A DNA stretch of 64,000 bases from CAZADA01 sp964636945. Its GTDB lineage: Bacteria; Pseudomonadota; Alphaproteobacteria; Caulobacterales; Maricaulaceae. A program made the translations under genes and the position numbers. The DNA is taken from assembly GCA_964636945.1 (NCBI GenBank), contig CAZWVH010000002.1, forward strand, positions 1 through 64,000, given 5' to 3'. The notes below the pieces were generated by a model, which was not told the DNA's origin, did no database searches, and was given only the letters and a program-made list of their open reading frames with translations. Position 1 is the stretch's first letter. The number at the start of each line of letters is the position of its first letter. Of the stretch, positions 54,337 to 64,000 are shown piece by piece.

Positions 54337-55224
54337 CTATTGCGAGGACCGCACGCCTGCTGACCGCGTGATCTCAGCATTGGATTGCAGCACATCGGTG
54401 AGCTTGTCCAATTCTTGATATGTGAGAAAACGAACCAGGTCGGGCCGCATTTCTTCAAAAGTGGGCGGTTCTTCGGCGCGCCGATCCTCGACTTTAATCA
54501 CATGCCAGCCCAATTCGCTTTCAAACGGTTCGGAAATCGCGCCCACTGGCGTGTCAAACGCCACCGCCTCGATTTCAGGAATAATGATCTCCCCGCGTGC
54601 GAAATACCCCAAATCACCGCCCTCAAAGCGTGTTGCGTCATCGGTGGAGTGCTGCAACGCCAACTGGGCAAACTCGTCCGAGCCCTCACGCGCCATTTGC
54701 GCAATTAACGTCGCCTCCTCGGGGGTTTCCGAAACGATGTGGCGCACACGCACCTCATCGCCAAGCGGACGCAGCTTGACCTGTTCATCGAACAGTGTGC
54801 GCAGCGCGTCTTCAGTGACCGCGTCGTCAATCACCGTTTCCACAATAATATTGTACAAAATCAGCTCTCGCGCGGAGGCGATCCGCCGACGGGCTTCTTG
54901 GGTCTCGTGCAAATCGCGACGGCGCGCTTCAAGAGCGAAAATGCGCCGTTGAATGAGTTCATCCAAGACTTCAGCGAAGAGCTGCCCATCGGGATCGAGC
55001 GGGTCCGCCGCCTCCACAAGCCCCTGCGCGATGGCCTCGCGTTTGACATCAGAATCATAGATCGGCGTGCCGTTCACTTCAGCGACCACGGCGTCGCCAA
55101 TGCGGGCAATGGCCGGTCCGAACGGATCTGAAGGATCTCCGCCCTGGCCGCAGCCGGCTGCAAACATCAATGCAGCCAATGACATTACTGCGCCGATATG
55201 GCGGTACATCCTTCGCTTTGACAT
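54337..55224 (-). CDS. Parvulin-type peptidyl-prolyl isomerase lipoprotein
   Basis: The 295-residue product has a lipoprotein signal (GAVMSLAALMFAAGC, lipobox AAGC). A helical N domain follows, with a SurA-like stretch (VAEVNGTPIYDSDVKREAIAQ). The parvulin domain lies at about 170-265 (VRVRHIVSETPEEATLIAQM, FAQLALQHSTDDATRFEGGDLGYFARGE, FESELGWHVIKVEDRR). It acts in periplasmic protein folding and is distinct from surA at 28980. The start ATG 55224 has GAGGGAAA upstream; earlier in-frame starts exist. It is divergent from secA. Confidence 0.9.
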   Translation of the reverse strand: MSKRRMYRHIGAVMSLAALMFAAGCGQGGDPSDPFGPAIARIGDAVVAEVNGTPIYDSDVKREAIAQGLVEAADPLDPDGQLFAEVLDELIQRRIFALEARRRDLHETQEARRRIASARELILYNIIVETVIDDAVTEDALRTLFDEQVKLRPLGDEVRVRHIVSETPEEATLIAQMAREGSDEFAQLALQHSTDDATRFEGGDLGYFARGEIIIPEIEAVAFDTPVGAISEPFESELGWHVIKVEDRRAEEPPTFEEMRPDLVRFLTYQELDKLTDVLQSNAEITRSAGVRSSQ

Positions 55225-55436
55225 AGTCGCAATTTCCCTCATGATGGTCGAAGGGTGCGCGGTTTGATTGCATGACCGGCCGCGTGCGCACATTGACAGT
55301 GCCGATACGGCTCCTTAAGTCACGCGCGCTAACGTGTCGAGCCGCGTTGCGCGGGCGTTGCACTCTTCTCAGCAGAGTTTCACTTTGCGATCCGGGTGTG
55401 TGCGCCGCTTTTGTAAACACCGTTAAGGGCCCACGA

Positions 55437-58271
55437 ATGCTCAAGATTGCACGCAAACTGATTGGTTCTTCCAACGAACGTCGGGTCTCCAAATACCAGC
55501 CACGCGTGCAGCGCATTAACGCACTCGAGCCAGAATACAGCGCACTCACTGACGGAGAGCTGCGCGGTAAAACTGTAGAATTTCGTGAAAGACTGCGCGA
55601 AGGAGCCACACTCGACCTGTTGCTTGAGCCGGCTTTCGCCGCCGTTCGCGAAGCGGCCAAACGCACATTGGGCCAGCGCCACTATGATGTTCAGCTCGTA
55701 GGCGGCATGGTTCTTCACGACGGTGACATTTCTGAAATGCGCACCGGTGAAGGTAAGACACTGGTTGCGACACTCGCTGTGTATTTGAATGCGCTGACCG
55801 GCAAGGGCGTTCATGTGGTCACCGTTAACGACTACCTTGCCCGGCGCGACGCGGAATGGATGGGCCGCATTTACAAGTTTTTGGGTCTGAATGTGGGCGT
55901 GATCGTTCACGGACTGACCGACGCGGAACGCAAGACCGCCTACTCAGCCGACGTCACTTACGGCACGAACAATGAATTCGGCTTCGACTATCTGCGCGAC
56001 AATATGAAGTACTCGCTCGCGGATATGTCCCAACGCGGGCATCATTTTGCGATTGTCGATGAGGTGGACTCCATTCTCATCGATGAGGCGCGCACCCCAT
56101 TAATCATCTCTGGCCCCACCGACGATCGCTCGGACTTTTATCGCACTATCGACAAACTGATTCCGCTGCTCGACGAAGAAGACTACGATATTGACGAAAA
56201 ACAGCGGTCTGTGGCGCTGAGCGAAGAGGGCAATGAGCACATTGAGCAACTCCTGCTCGAACACGAGTTGATCGAAGATGGCGGACTATACGACGTCGCT
56301 AACGTATCGATTGTCCACCACCTCAACCAAGCCCTGCGCGCCCACAAATTGTTCAAACGCGACAGAGACTACATCGTACGCAAGGATCAGGTGATCTTGA
56401 TCGATGAGTTCACCGGGCGGATGATGGAAGGCCGCCGTTTGTCGGAAGGCCTCCACCAAGCCATTGAAGCCAAAGAGGATGTGACGGTACAGCCGGAAAA
56501 TGTGACGCTAGCGTCCATTACCTTCCAGAACTATTTCCGGCTTTACGACAAACTCGCAGGCATGACTGGCACCGCGTCCACCGAGGCCTCGGAGTTCCAG
56601 GACATTTACGGCTTGGACGTGGTCACCGTTCCCACCAACCGGGAAATCCAACGCATTGACGACGACGATGTGGTCTACCGCACGGCGGCGGAAAAAAACA
56701 AAGCGATTTTGGAAGAGATCATTGAGCGCAATAAGAGTGGCCAGCCAATGCTGGTGGGCACCGCCTCAATTGAGAAATCCGAGGAACTTTCAGCGCTTTT
56801 GAAGAAAGCCCGCGTCAAACACCAAGTGCTCAATGCGCGTTATCACGAGCAAGAAGCACAAATCATTGCTCAAGCCGGCCATACCGGCGCGGTAACCATC
56901 GCCACCAACATGGCTGGTCGTGGCACCGACATCCAGCTCGGCGGCAATGTGGACATGCGCATCGACCAATGGATCGCCGCCCAAGAACAAAAGCGCGGCG
57001 AACGTCCCGACGAAGACGCCATTGCCGCTCAACGCACACAGATCGAGCGGGAGATCGAAGACGACAGACAAAGGGCGCTGGCGGCTGGCGGACTTTATGT
57101 CATTGGCTCAGAACGTCATGAAAGCCGTCGGATTGACAACCAGTTACGTGGCCGATCCGGTCGGCAAGGCGATCCGGGCCGTTCAAAATTCTTCGTGTCT
57201 GTGGAAGACGATTTGATGCGTATTTTTGCGCCCGAGCGCATGAACGCCATCATGAAAACCCTGGGCATGAAAGAGGGCGAGGCCATCGTCCACCCTTGGA
57301 TGTCCAAGGCGTTGGAGACCGCACAAAAGCGCGTGGAACAGCGTAACTTTGAGATGCGCAAGAACGTGCTGAAGTATGACGATGTCACCAACAATCAGCG
57401 TAAAGCTATCTTTGAACAGCGCATTGAGTTTATGAGCGCTGACGACGTGTCCGAAGTGATCCGCGACATGCGCCATGAATTGGTGCAGGAGATCGTCGCC
57501 CGCCACGTGCCGCCCAAGGCCTATGCCGACCAGTGGAACATCAAAGAATTAAGCGAGGATGCGCACGCCATCTTGGACATCTCGCCACCGATCCAAGACT
57601 GGGCCGATGAGGACGGCATCGCCGACGAAGAGATTTGCGAACGCCTGATCAAGGCCGCCGACGCCGCCTATGCCGAAAAAGTGGTGAATGTGGGCGGTGA
57701 CAATCTGCGCAAAATCGAAAAACAGATCTTACTGCAAACCATCGATCTACATTGGCGCGAGCATTTGCAGCACTTGGACCATCTGCGCTCGGTGATCCAC
57801 CTGCGCAGCTATGGCCAACGCGACCCGCTCAATGAATTCAAAACCGAGGCGTTCTCGCTGTTCGAAAAACTATTGTCCGGTCTGCGCGAAGACGTGACGC
57901 GAATAGTGATGACGTTGCGCATTCAACAGGCTCCGCCCCCGCCGCGGCCGCTTGAGGGCGCCATTGCCACACGCGCGCCCATGAGCGGCATGATTGGTGG
58001 GCGGCCAACTGGTCCGGTTGGGCAGGATCGAGAAACGGGAAGCGGCCAATCGATCCTCAGCTCACCAGGTCCAGCACTCGGTGGCGGCATCCAGTCGGAT
58101 ATACAGCCGCCACGTCGCCCTGCACCGTCGCACTATCGGTCACCGGCGGCGCCCGAGCGCGACCCGAACAATCCTGAAACTTGGGGCCGGGTGGGCCGAA
58201 ATGAGACCTGCCCATGCGGCTCAGGTCGCAAGTACAAACACTGCCACGGCGCCGTCACCATCCAAGCTTAG
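55437..58271 (+). CDS. secA: Protein translocase ATPase SecA
   Basis: The 944-residue motor drives export through SecYEG. NBD1 has Walker A in [20 protein letters not shown] and DEAD-type [22 protein letters not shown]2 has [14 protein letters not shown] and [14 protein letters not shown] Pro-rich linker ends in a zinc-binding SEC-C motif ([14 protein letters not shown]) that binds SecB and lipid. The long N-terminal open frame from 55272 is not conserved; [17 protein letters not shown] at 55437 is the family start. Confidence 0.97.
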   Translation: MLKIARKLIGSSNERRVSKYQPRVQRINALEPEYSALTDGELRGKTVEFRERLREGATLDLLLEPAFAAVREAAKRTLGQRHYDVQLVGGMVLHDGDISEMRTGEGKTLVATLAVYLNALTGKGVHVVTVNDYLARRDAEWMGRIYKFLGLNVGVIVHGLTDAERKTAYSADVTYGTNNEFGFDYLRDNMKYSLADMSQRGHHFAIVDEVDSILIDEARTPLIISGPTDDRSDFYRTIDKLIPLLDEEDYDIDEKQRSVALSEEGNEHIEQLLLEHELIEDGGLYDVANVSIVHHLNQALRAHKLFKRDRDYIVRKDQVILIDEFTGRMMEGRRLSEGLHQAIEAKEDVTVQPENVTLASITFQNYFRLYDKLAGMTGTASTEASEFQDIYGLDVVTVPTNREIQRIDDDDVVYRTAAEKNKAILEEIIERNKSGQPMLVGTASIEKSEELSALLKKARVKHQVLNARYHEQEAQIIAQAGHTGAVTIATNMAGRGTDIQLGGNVDMRIDQWIAAQEQKRGERPDEDAIAAQRTQIEREIEDDRQRALAAGGLYVIGSERHESRRIDNQLRGRSGRQGDPGRSKFFVSVEDDLMRIFAPERMNAIMKTLGMKEGEAIVHPWMSKALETAQKRVEQRNFEMRKNVLKYDDVTNNQRKAIFEQRIEFMSADDVSEVIRDMRHELVQEIVARHVPPKAYADQWNIKELSEDAHAILDISPPIQDWADEDGIADEEICERLIKAADAAYAEKVVNVGGDNLRKIEKQILLQTIDLHWREHLQHLDHLRSVIHLRSYGQRDPLNEFKTEAFSLFEKLLSGLREDVTRIVMTLRIQQAPPPPRPLEGAIATRAPMSGMIGGRPTGPVGQDRETGSGQSILSSPGPALGGGIQSDIQPPRRPAPSHYRSPAAPERDPNNPETWGRVGRNETCPCGSGRKYKHCHGAVTIQA

Positions 58272-58354
58272 CACCCTTGGGTTTCGCGTGGCGCGGTGCA
58301 ACAAAACTGTGTTAGGTTGCCGCAATCTGGGGTCGGGGCGGGTCAAAGTACGGC

Positions 58355-59056
58355 ATGAAACCACTCATTTGCGTCAGTGCGACACTGCTTTTGGGCGTGA
58401 CGGCTACCGGCCCCGCTCACGCTGACTTCAAGCGCAAACTCGCCGCTGAAATTGAATCCAGCTATATTTTTCGTGGCTTGCAACGCGCTGAAATTGCAGG
58501 ACTTTATTCCGCCGAACTCGAGCTCGGTGACTTTTACATCAAGGGCTTGCGCGTTGAACCGTTGGGCGCAGACGAAGAAGAGTTCAACGTGGAAACGCGG
58601 TTCACCGGCGGATGGCGCCCCACCTTTGGCAGCAAAAGATTCACCTGGGACTTTGGCGGACAAACCTTTCGGTTGGCCAATGACGTCACTGACGATGTCG
58701 ACCACCGTTTTGAGGCGTTTGCCGGCGTGGAAATGTACGCCCCGCTCAACCCGGCCGTGCACGTCTATTATGACACTGAGGACGAGATTTTCACCACCGA
58801 AGCTGGGCTTTTTCATTATCAGGCGCTCCCGCTCAGCTTGAGCTTGCAGTCGTCATTCGACGCCGGCCTCGTGACGCCTCTGGACAATGACTTTGAGGAC
58901 TACGCCTACTTCCAAGGCCGCGCGGACATTGTGCGCTCATTCCTGTTTGGCATAGAAGCCTATGCCGGCGTGCGCGGCGTTCTCAACACCGAGGACGAAT
59001 TTTTGGAGGACAACCCCGAGATCTGGTTTGGCGGCGGAGCCAGCTGGACGTTTTAG
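58355..59056 (+). CDS. Small outer-membrane beta-barrel protein
   Basis: The 233-residue product has a signal peptide ending GPAHA (about residue 23). The mature part is a run of amphipathic strands (AAEIESSYIFRGLQ, YSAELELGDFYIKGLRVE, VETRFTGGWRPTFG, VYYDTEDEIFTTEAGLFHYQALPL). It ends in a C-terminal Phe (GGGASWTF), the BAM-recognition signature. The SYIFRGLQ opening resembles TorF-type putative porins, but family assignment is weak. It stands alone after secA and converges on accA with a 14-base gap. Confidence 0.75.
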   Translation: MKPLICVSATLLLGVTATGPAHADFKRKLAAEIESSYIFRGLQRAEIAGLYSAELELGDFYIKGLRVEPLGADEEEFNVETRFTGGWRPTFGSKRFTWDFGGQTFRLANDVTDDVDHRFEAFAGVEMYAPLNPAVHVYYDTEDEIFTTEAGLFHYQALPLSLSLQSSFDAGLVTPLDNDFEDYAYFQGRADIVRSFLFGIEAYAGVRGVLNTEDEFLEDNPEIWFGGGASWTF

Positions 59057-59070
59057 CCAACCGATCGACG

Positions 59071-60051
59071 CTAGGCGGGCAATAGCCCTTTCCGACCAAT
59101 GTCAAAAAAGCGTTGGCGGCGCAGCGCAATCCGTTCGTCCGCGCCAAGCGGTTCAAGCTCATCAAGCGCGTTTTCCACCATTTCCCCCACGGCTGCGATC
59201 ACGGTCTCCGCATGGCGGTGCGCTCCGCCCACGGGCTCGGGGATGACGTCATCGACCACATTGAGTTCTTTCAAATCGGCTGCGCCGATTTTCATGGCGA
59301 TGGCCGCATCCTTAGCCTTGGCTTGATCGCGCCAGAGAATTGAGGCGCACCCCTCCGGAGAAATGACGGAATAGACCGAGTGCTCCAGGATAAAAACCCG
59401 GTCACCGGACGCGATCGCCACCGCTCCGCCAGAACCACCCTCACCGGTGACCACGGTCACCAAGGGCGTTTTGAGCGAAAGGCATCGATCGGTGGACCGC
59501 GCAATGGCCTCCGCTTGACCGCGCTCTTCGGCGCCGACTCCCGGATAGGCGCCCGGCGTGTCAACGAAGGTCAGCACGGGCAAGCCGAACCGCTCGGCGA
59601 TATCCATCAAACGTACGGCTTTGCGATACCCTTCCGGACGCGCCATGCCGAAATTGTGGTGCAGTCGGCTTTCGGTATCGCGCCCTTTTTCGTGACCGAT
59701 CGCGACAACCGAGCGTCCGCGAAATCGTCCAATTCCACCAACAATGGCGGCGTCTTCCCCAAACCGACGATCGCCTGCCAATGGCGTAAAATCGGTGATC
59801 AGCGCGGCGCAATAGTCCGTGAAATGAGGACGGTCAGGATGGCGAGCAACGAGGGTTTTCTGCCAGGCGTCCAGTTTGGCGTAAGTGGCCTTCAGTTGTT
59901 CTGAAGCCTTTTCTTGAAGTCGGGTGACCTCTTCTTCCACATCCACGCCGTCCTCATTATCGGCGCTCAAGGCCTTGAGCTCGCCAATCTTACGTTCGAG
60001 CTCTGCAATAGGACGTTCGAAATCGAGATATTGCGGAGTGCTATCAGCCAT
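59071..60051 (-). CDS. accA: Acetyl-CoA carboxylase carboxyltransferase subunit alpha
   Basis: The 326-residue subunit transfers carboxyl from biotin to acetyl-CoA, making malonyl-CoA for the fab genes. [94 protein letters not shown] and [16 protein letters not shown] are all present. Length matches the family. xerD lies just downstream on the same strand... its own start is 86 bases before the xerD end. Confidence 0.96.
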   Translation of the reverse strand: MADSTPQYLDFERPIAELERKIGELKALSADNEDGVDVEEEVTRLQEKASEQLKATYAKLDAWQKTLVARHPDRPHFTDYCAALITDFTPLAGDRRFGEDAAIVGGIGRFRGRSVVAIGHEKGRDTESRLHHNFGMARPEGYRKAVRLMDIAERFGLPVLTFVDTPGAYPGVGAEERGQAEAIARSTDRCLSLKTPLVTVVTGEGGSGGAVAIASGDRVFILEHSVYSVISPEGCASILWRDQAKAKDAAIAMKIGAADLKELNVVDDVIPEPVGGAHRHAETVIAAVGEMVENALDELEPLGADERIALRRQRFFDIGRKGLLPA

Positions 60052-60136
60052 GAGTCGTTCAATTCATTGGGAATTTTGGCGCGAGTTTGGCTGGACAATA
60101 CGAGGACTGATCGAATTCAACAAGCATGGAACGCGG

Positions 60137-61069
60137 TTAATGGCTACTTCTTGACAGCGGATGGGCGATTTCCACGGTTTGTCTCAACCGTTCTTCGAGA
60201 ACGTGCGCGTAAATTTGGGTTGTGGATAAGTCAGCATGTCCAAGCAAAGCTTGAACGACTCGCAAATCTGCTCCGTTACTTAACAGATGTGTTGCGAACG
60301 CATGGCGCAGCACATGAGGGGAAACTTGCTCTGGGGCAAGGCCGGCCAATCCAGCCAATTCCTTTAATTCACGGGCAAATGCTTCGCGCGTGAGATGACC
60401 GGTGCGACTGTCAGCGGGAAACAAGAACTGCAAGCCGCGAGAGCGCCGCTCCCCGTCAGCGGCGGCGAACTCCTCTTGAAATGGCGCATAGGCCGCGATG
60501 GCTTCAAGCGCCGACGGGGTCAACGGAATCAGGCGTTCCCGGCCGCCTTTGCCCTTGATCAGCAGGGTGCGTTCACGCGGGCGTTTCGCGCTGGCCGGCA
60601 GGCTCACCAATTCGCTGACCCGCAATCCCGCTGCATACAACAGCTCCAATAAGCAGCGCCGCCGGGCGCCGCGCGGCCCAGCACCTTCGGCGGCTGCGGC
60701 GAACAATCGGTCGACTTCGTCTTCCGAAAGCAGCTTTGGCAAAGGACGCTGTCTTTTGGGTCCGCGAAGCTTCTCCGCGGGATTGTCGGTGCGACGGTCA
60801 TCGTCGAGTGCAAAAGCATAGAATTGTTTGAGTGCAGACAATCGACGCGCACTGGTGCTGGCCGCCAGGCCGTCATCAACTAAGCTCAGCAAATAGCTTT
60901 CCAAATCCTGACGGGTCGCCGTGATCAGCCTTAGGCCATCACCAGTGAGCGCGCGGGCCGCATGGTTCAAATCACGCCGATAGGCGTCGAGCGTATGGTG
61001 CGAGGCGCCCCGCTCGGCGCTCAGCATTTCCAAAAACGCCTCAATGGCCAATTCGTCAGGTGTCGCCAT
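60137..61069 (-). CDS. xerD: Tyrosine recombinase XerD
   Basis: The 310-residue recombinase resolves chromosome dimers with XerC at dif. All catalytic residues are visible: R150 (AAGLRVSEL), K174 (IKGKGGRERL), H252 and R255 (HVLRHAFAT), H278 (LLGHAD) and Y287 (TTQIYAHV). The core-binding domain is at about 1-100. Start ATG 61069 (MATPDELAIEAFLEML) fits the family; it overlaps the upstream minus-strand gene by 14 bases. It is complete, unlike the recombinase remnant at 215-757. Confidence 0.96.
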   Translation of the reverse strand: MATPDELAIEAFLEMLSAERGASHHTLDAYRRDLNHAARALTGDGLRLITATRQDLESYLLSLVDDGLAASTSARRLSALKQFYAFALDDDRRTDNPAEKLRGPKRQRPLPKLLSEDEVDRLFAAAAEGAGPRGARRRCLLELLYAAGLRVSELVSLPASAKRPRERTLLIKGKGGRERLIPLTPSALEAIAAYAPFQEEFAAADGERRSRGLQFLFPADSRTGHLTREAFARELKELAGLAGLAPEQVSPHVLRHAFATHLLSNGADLRVVQALLGHADLSTTQIYAHVLEERLRQTVEIAHPLSRSSH

Positions 61070-62768
61070 CAGAATCGAACGTGCGCAGATCAATGGCCTG
61101 CCGACGCAGCGCCGCCAATGCTTCCACAGCCGCGGCTTGGGCGTGTTCATCAAGGCTGAACCGCCACAGGACCCGTATGGCGCGTGCAAACGCGATCGTG
61201 TTTTCGGCTTTGGATGAGTCCATCAGTTGGGCGGCGTGAATGGCCGCTTCCGCCAGCACCCCAGCATCGGCAGCCGCATCCATGGCGATCAGCGCGCCGC
61301 GCGCTTGGGCCGTCAATTCAGGCGAGGTTCTCGCGCCAGCGGCGGACGCTATCCGCAACCACCCCTCATTCTCAGCGCCAAGAGCATGGAGCACCATTGT
61401 GGCGCGCTGGGCAATGGCGCGTTCGTTGGGATTTTGGGCGGCAGCAAGCACCGATCGAGCGACCTCCGACTTTGCCGCTGCATCGGAGGCGGGGTCCACG
61501 GCAACAATCATGGCGTCAAGCAAGGCTTGCGACAGTCTCGAATTGGCCGGATCAGCGCCGCCAGCGCTTGCGCCCAGATTGTTGGGCCCCGTGCGCGCGT
61601 CACGCCACTTGCGGGCAGTCGCCGGATCACCAGCCAAGGCGGCTGCTTCGGCAAACAATGGAGCGTAACTTCCCGTCTGAGCAGACGGCGGGGCGTCCCG
61701 GAGCACAGCCCCAAGATAACGAGCGATCACCGGCAAGGCGCCGTCAGTTTGCGCCAGCTGCAGCGCGGCGGCTAAGGCGTCGGCCTTGGTCTCGGGGACC
61801 TGCGCGGTCAATGCGGCCTTGATCATTAACGCCTTCGCGCGGACGTCATCTTCGGACAATCCGGCTTGCATGATCTCCTGTGCCGAGCGGACGTCAGACC
61901 CCAGTGCTGCGGAAAACGCCTGACCAAGCTCATCGAGCGTGATGGCGTAGCGCAGTGCCGAAATCTCCGCCGCAGCCAACCGAACTTCGCCGGAAACATC
62001 CGGATTTCTGGCCAACGCGGTTGCAGCAGGCGGGGAGAGGGACCGCGCCGTATCAGGGCCAATGTCTTTTTCTGATTGCAAAGCCAGAACCAGTTCGAGG
62101 GCGTCGCGTGGCGGTTGTTGGTCGCCAAATGTCGGCGCGTTCGTAGCCGCCGCCAGCCAATAACTGAACGCGGCGTCGACATTATTGGCGCCCTGGCGAC
62201 GCGCCACATCGAGCGTCAGTTCGGCGGCTGCGCCTTCGCCGGCCAAAGCAAAGCACACCGAGCGCACCCGCGCCCAAAATCCGGGGTCGTCCTGCGTCTG
62301 GAGCTCGTTGGCGGTGCGACATGCGCCCACGGCGTCATCGGCGAGAAACCGCGTGATCACATCAAGTCGAGCAAAATTGGGATCGGACGGCGCCGCTGTG
62401 CTCAGGGCCAAAAGTCCACTCGCCCCGTCCACATGGCCAGCGTTCAGCATGGCGGAAATACGCGCCAAAGTCACGGCGTTGGACGCGTCTCCGCCTGGCG
62501 CCTCCGCACCAGACATCACCACAACGCGCAAAAGGTTTGCGGCCGCTGGGCTGAACAACCGGTCCGGCGCGCCACGGAGCGTTGCGACAGCGGTATCGGC
62601 GTCCACGCCTTGCCACATCGTGGGTCTAAGCGCGTCGGATTCATCAGGCAGGACGGAGTTGGCAAAACTATCACCGCTTAAATCGCGGCCTTGAATTTGC
62701 GCACTGGCTGGCGCTGTGACCGCGGCCACAACTAAGCCGACCGCTATGATTTTATCGAGGAAGGTCAA
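61056..62768 (-). CDS. Large exported alanine-rich protein of unknown function, TTG start
   Basis: The 570-residue product has a signal peptide (IIAVGLVVAAVTAPASAQ, cleaved about residue 23). The mature chain is Ala-rich and mainly helical, with repeated short helices (LFAEAAALAGDPATARKWRD, AVDPASDAAAKSEVARSVLAAA), suggesting TPR/Sel1-like solenoid folding; I do not recognise the family. I place the start at TTG 62768, because GGAGG lies six bases upstream and the signal peptide begins right after. The longer frame to 62846 runs through the upstream 58-residue gene. It overlaps xerD and is probably coupled to both neighbours. Confidence 0.7.
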   Translation of the reverse strand: MTFLDKIIAVGLVVAAVTAPASAQIQGRDLSGDSFANSVLPDESDALRPTMWQGVDADTAVATLRGAPDRLFSPAAANLLRVVVMSGAEAPGGDASNAVTLARISAMLNAGHVDGASGLLALSTAAPSDPNFARLDVITRFLADDAVGACRTANELQTQDDPGFWARVRSVCFALAGEGAAAELTLDVARRQGANNVDAAFSYWLAAATNAPTFGDQQPPRDALELVLALQSEKDIGPDTARSLSPPAATALARNPDVSGEVRLAAAEISALRYAITLDELGQAFSAALGSDVRSAQEIMQAGLSEDDVRAKALMIKAALTAQVPETKADALAAALQLAQTDGALPVIARYLGAVLRDAPPSAQTGSYAPLFAEAAALAGDPATARKWRDARTGPNNLGASAGGADPANSRLSQALLDAMIVAVDPASDAAAKSEVARSVLAAAQNPNERAIAQRATMVLHALGAENEGWLRIASAAGARTSPELTAQARGALIAMDAAADAGVLAEAAIHAAQLMDSSKAENTIAFARAIRVLWRFSLDEHAQAAAVEALAALRRQAIDLRTFDSDGDT

Positions 62769-62928
62769 GATCCACCTCCACTTCAGCGCTATGGGGCTCC
62801 GGCGCCAACGTTTCGGCCACCCGCAGCAAATAAATGCACAGGCCAATGGCGCCGGCGGCGACCAAGGCCAGGAAAATCAGGAAATTGCGCGGCCCCCCGC
62901 TTTGACGTTTACGATACCTCGATCTCAT
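62752..62928 (-). CDS. Small single-pass membrane protein (58 residues)
   Basis: A 58-codon gene runs from ATG 62928 to TAA 62752. It encodes a basic N terminus (MRSRYRKRQSGGPR), one membrane helix (NFLIFLALVAAGAIGLCIYLL) and an acidic tail (VAETLAPEPHSAEVEVDLDL). AAGGTGCAGG precedes the ATG. Its last 17 bases overlap the TTG start of the 570-residue protein, and its own 3' codons supply that gene's GGAGG site, a typical translational-coupling junction. Function is unknown; the topology is that of a small inner-membrane partner of the exported neighbour. Confidence 0.7.
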   Translation of the reverse strand: MRSRYRKRQSGGPRNFLIFLALVAAGAIGLCIYLLRVAETLAPEPHSAEVEVDLDLPR

Positions 62929-63054
62929 GCCTGCACCTTCTGTTCGCGCAACGGCAAAATTGCGACCCCTTCGAACCTGTCATGCTGTAACGTATTTTGA
63001 CAGGGAAACAAAAGACCGCAGCGCCGTGACTTGCTGCACGCCGCGTGCGGTCGT

Positions 63055-63669
63055 ATGAGCGAAGGCATGAGCGTCCACGCACAGACGTCACATAATGGCC
63101 GTCGACGTCGGCGGCGAACGCAGTTGAAGGTGGCCCGTCCCATTGTCCTCATCGGGCTGATGGGTGCCGGTAAAACCACGGTCGGACGACGTTTGGCGTC
63201 ACGGCTGCAACTGGATTTTGTCGATTCCGATGAAGAAATCGAACGCGCTGCCGGACGGTCTGTGTCGGACATTTTCGAATCGTTTGGCGAAGCTGAATTC
63301 CGTCATGGCGAGCGCCGCGTGATCGAACGCTTACTCAAAAACGGTCCATTGGTTCTCGCCACGGGCGGCGGCGCCTTCCTGGACGAAACCACGCGCGCAT
63401 TGATCAAACGCGATGCAGTGTCAGTGTGGCTCAAGGCCGACCTTGAAGTATTGGTGAACCGGACGTCTCGTCGGGACACGCGTCCACTATTGCGCACCGA
63501 TGATCCCCAAAAGGTCTTATCCAAACTCATGAATGAACGCCATCCCATCTATGCCGAGGCCGATATTAAGGTGAACAGCGCCCATCATCCCCATGATCGC
63601 ACCGTAAAGGCGATCATGAACGCGTTGGCCGACTGCCGAAGTCTTTCGGTTCCGCATCAGAAATCATGA
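63055..63669 (+). CDS. aroK: Shikimate kinase
   Basis: The 204-residue enzyme phosphorylates shikimate in aromatic amino acid synthesis. Walker A is in VLIGLMGAGKTTVGRRLASRL, followed by DFVDSDEEIERAAGRSVSDIFESFGEAEFR (shikimate-binding), LATGGGAFLDE and a lid RRDTRPLLRTD. A basic extension (about 1-25) precedes the core. Starts at 63055 or 63067 are both possible. It overlaps aroB (ATGA) and is divergent from the small membrane-protein gene. Confidence 0.94.
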   Translation: MSEGMSVHAQTSHNGRRRRRRTQLKVARPIVLIGLMGAGKTTVGRRLASRLQLDFVDSDEEIERAAGRSVSDIFESFGEAEFRHGERRVIERLLKNGPLVLATGGGAFLDETTRALIKRDAVSVWLKADLEVLVNRTSRRDTRPLLRTDDPQKVLSKLMNERHPIYAEADIKVNSAHHPHDRTVKAIMNALADCRSLSVPHQKS

Positions 63670-64000
63670 GTTCCACCATGACGCCCAACACCTCAGTGGA
63701 ACCGGTGACGGTTCCCGTCGCGCTCGGCGATCGCAGCTATGATGTTTGTGTGGGCGTGGGGCTGTTGTCCTCAGCTGCTGAACGTTTGGCGCGGCTGGTC
63801 CAGCGCGATCGCGCCCTCATCGTCACCGACGAGACGGTCGCCGGACTGCATCTGGCTGAGCTGGAACGCTCCCTCGCCGCCCAGAACATCAAGGGCCTAC
63901 CCATCGTGTCACCCCAAGGTGAAACGGCGAAGTCCTGGCTCAATCTGGAGCGGTTGGTTGAAAAACTCTTGTCATTAGATATCGAGCGCTCAGAGCCTAT
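63666..64000 (+). CDS. aroB: 3-dehydroquinate synthase, N-terminal part, cut by the window end
   Basis: The visible 111 codons start MSSTMTPNTSVEPVTVPVALGDRSYDV and include ALIVTDETVAGLHLAELE and the NAD/phosphate-loop motif SPQGETAKSWLNLERLVEKL. These are the N-terminal hallmarks of AroB, which makes 3-dehydroquinate from DAHP. The ATG overlaps the aroK stop by four bases, so aroK-aroB are translationally coupled. The reading frame is still open at 64000. Confidence 0.93.
   Translation, partial: MSSTMTPNTSVEPVTVPVALGDRSYDVCVGVGLLSSAAERLARLVQRDRALIVTDETVAGLHLAELERSLAAQNIKGLPIVSPQGETAKSWLNLERLVEKLLSLDIERSEP

Noticed and set aside
55272..55436. 55-residue N-terminal extension of SecA
   Set aside because: The extension is not like SecA, and the family start MLKIARK lies at 55437; the upstream part is leader sequence.
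1..64000. CRISPR arrays, insertion sequences, or a complete mobile element
   Set aside because: No regularly spaced direct repeats, transposase genes or terminal inverted repeats were seen; only the recombinase remnant at 215-757 points to mobility.

Overview
The window is about 64 kb of dense, housekeeping-rich chromosome from an alphaproteobacterium. Gene content and order resemble the Caulobacterales / Maricaulales / Hyphomonadaceae group: hdaA-ppk-ppx next to RNase D and purMN; lptF-lptG-lptD-surA-pdxA-ksgA; fabD/fabG/acpP/fabF/mltG/gmk; rpsF-rpsR-rplI-dnaB-alr-mlaE-mlaF; radA-cvpA-purF; der-bamB-yfgM-panB; a parvulin lipoprotein beside secA; and xerD/aroK/aroB. An NDUFA12-like complex I protein, DUF2155, HdaA and a B12-dependent NrdJ all fit this group. 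I cannot name a genus from sequence alone. No rRNA genes, CRISPR arrays or insertion sequences are visible.

Layout. 1-782 is the edge of an integrated element: a tyrosine-recombinase remnant abutting the 3' end of a tRNA-Trp gene. 783-3377 (minus strand) holds tRNA-Trp, a GSGD-repeat DUF2807 protein, DUF2155, mlaD and an NDUFA12-like protein. nrdJ (3581-7264) follows, with a pair of NrdR-box-like palindromes upstream. 7404-10469 is the most accessory-looking stretch: a secreted pentapeptide-repeat/coiled-coil protein, a PepSY-like protein, an orphan ArsR regulator and a small secreted unknown. ndk and a glycerate-kinase-like gene lead into purN/purM. 13947-20992 carries DUF2066-hdaA-ppk-ppx, then RNase D and an exonuclease. 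21099-24091 holds a low-molecular-weight phosphatase, an I78 inhibitor lipoprotein, holC and pepA. 24235-32140 is a lipopolysaccharide export/assembly operon running into pdxA and ksgA.

32137-38203 (minus strand) is the fatty-acid cluster gmk-mltG-fabF-acpP-fabG, then fabD, interrupted by one plus-strand lipoprotein gene. 38446-44261 runs through ribosomal proteins, dnaB, alr and the MlaEF transporter. 44369-50818 holds an IalB-family protein, radA, cvpA, purF, an SDR and der. The der gene appears to start at CTG. 50849-55224 (minus) holds bamB, yfgM, panB, a Nudix hydrolase and a parvulin lipoprotein. 55437-64000 holds secA, an outer-membrane barrel, accA, xerD, a 570-residue exported unknown, a 58-residue membrane protein, aroK and the start of aroB.

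The genes serve nucleotide supply (nrdJ, ndk, purM, purN, purF, gmk), envelope biogenesis (lptDFG, surA, bamB, mlaDEF, secA, fab genes, mltG, alr) and chromosome replication and maintenance (hdaA, dnaB, holC, radA, xerD). I found no obviously new multi-gene system. The most interesting items are the trnW/integrase boundary, the NrdR-box pair, the non-AUG start of der, the unlisted 58-residue gene with its translationally coupled TTG-started neighbour, and the secreted pentapeptide/coiled-coil protein with its satellite genes.
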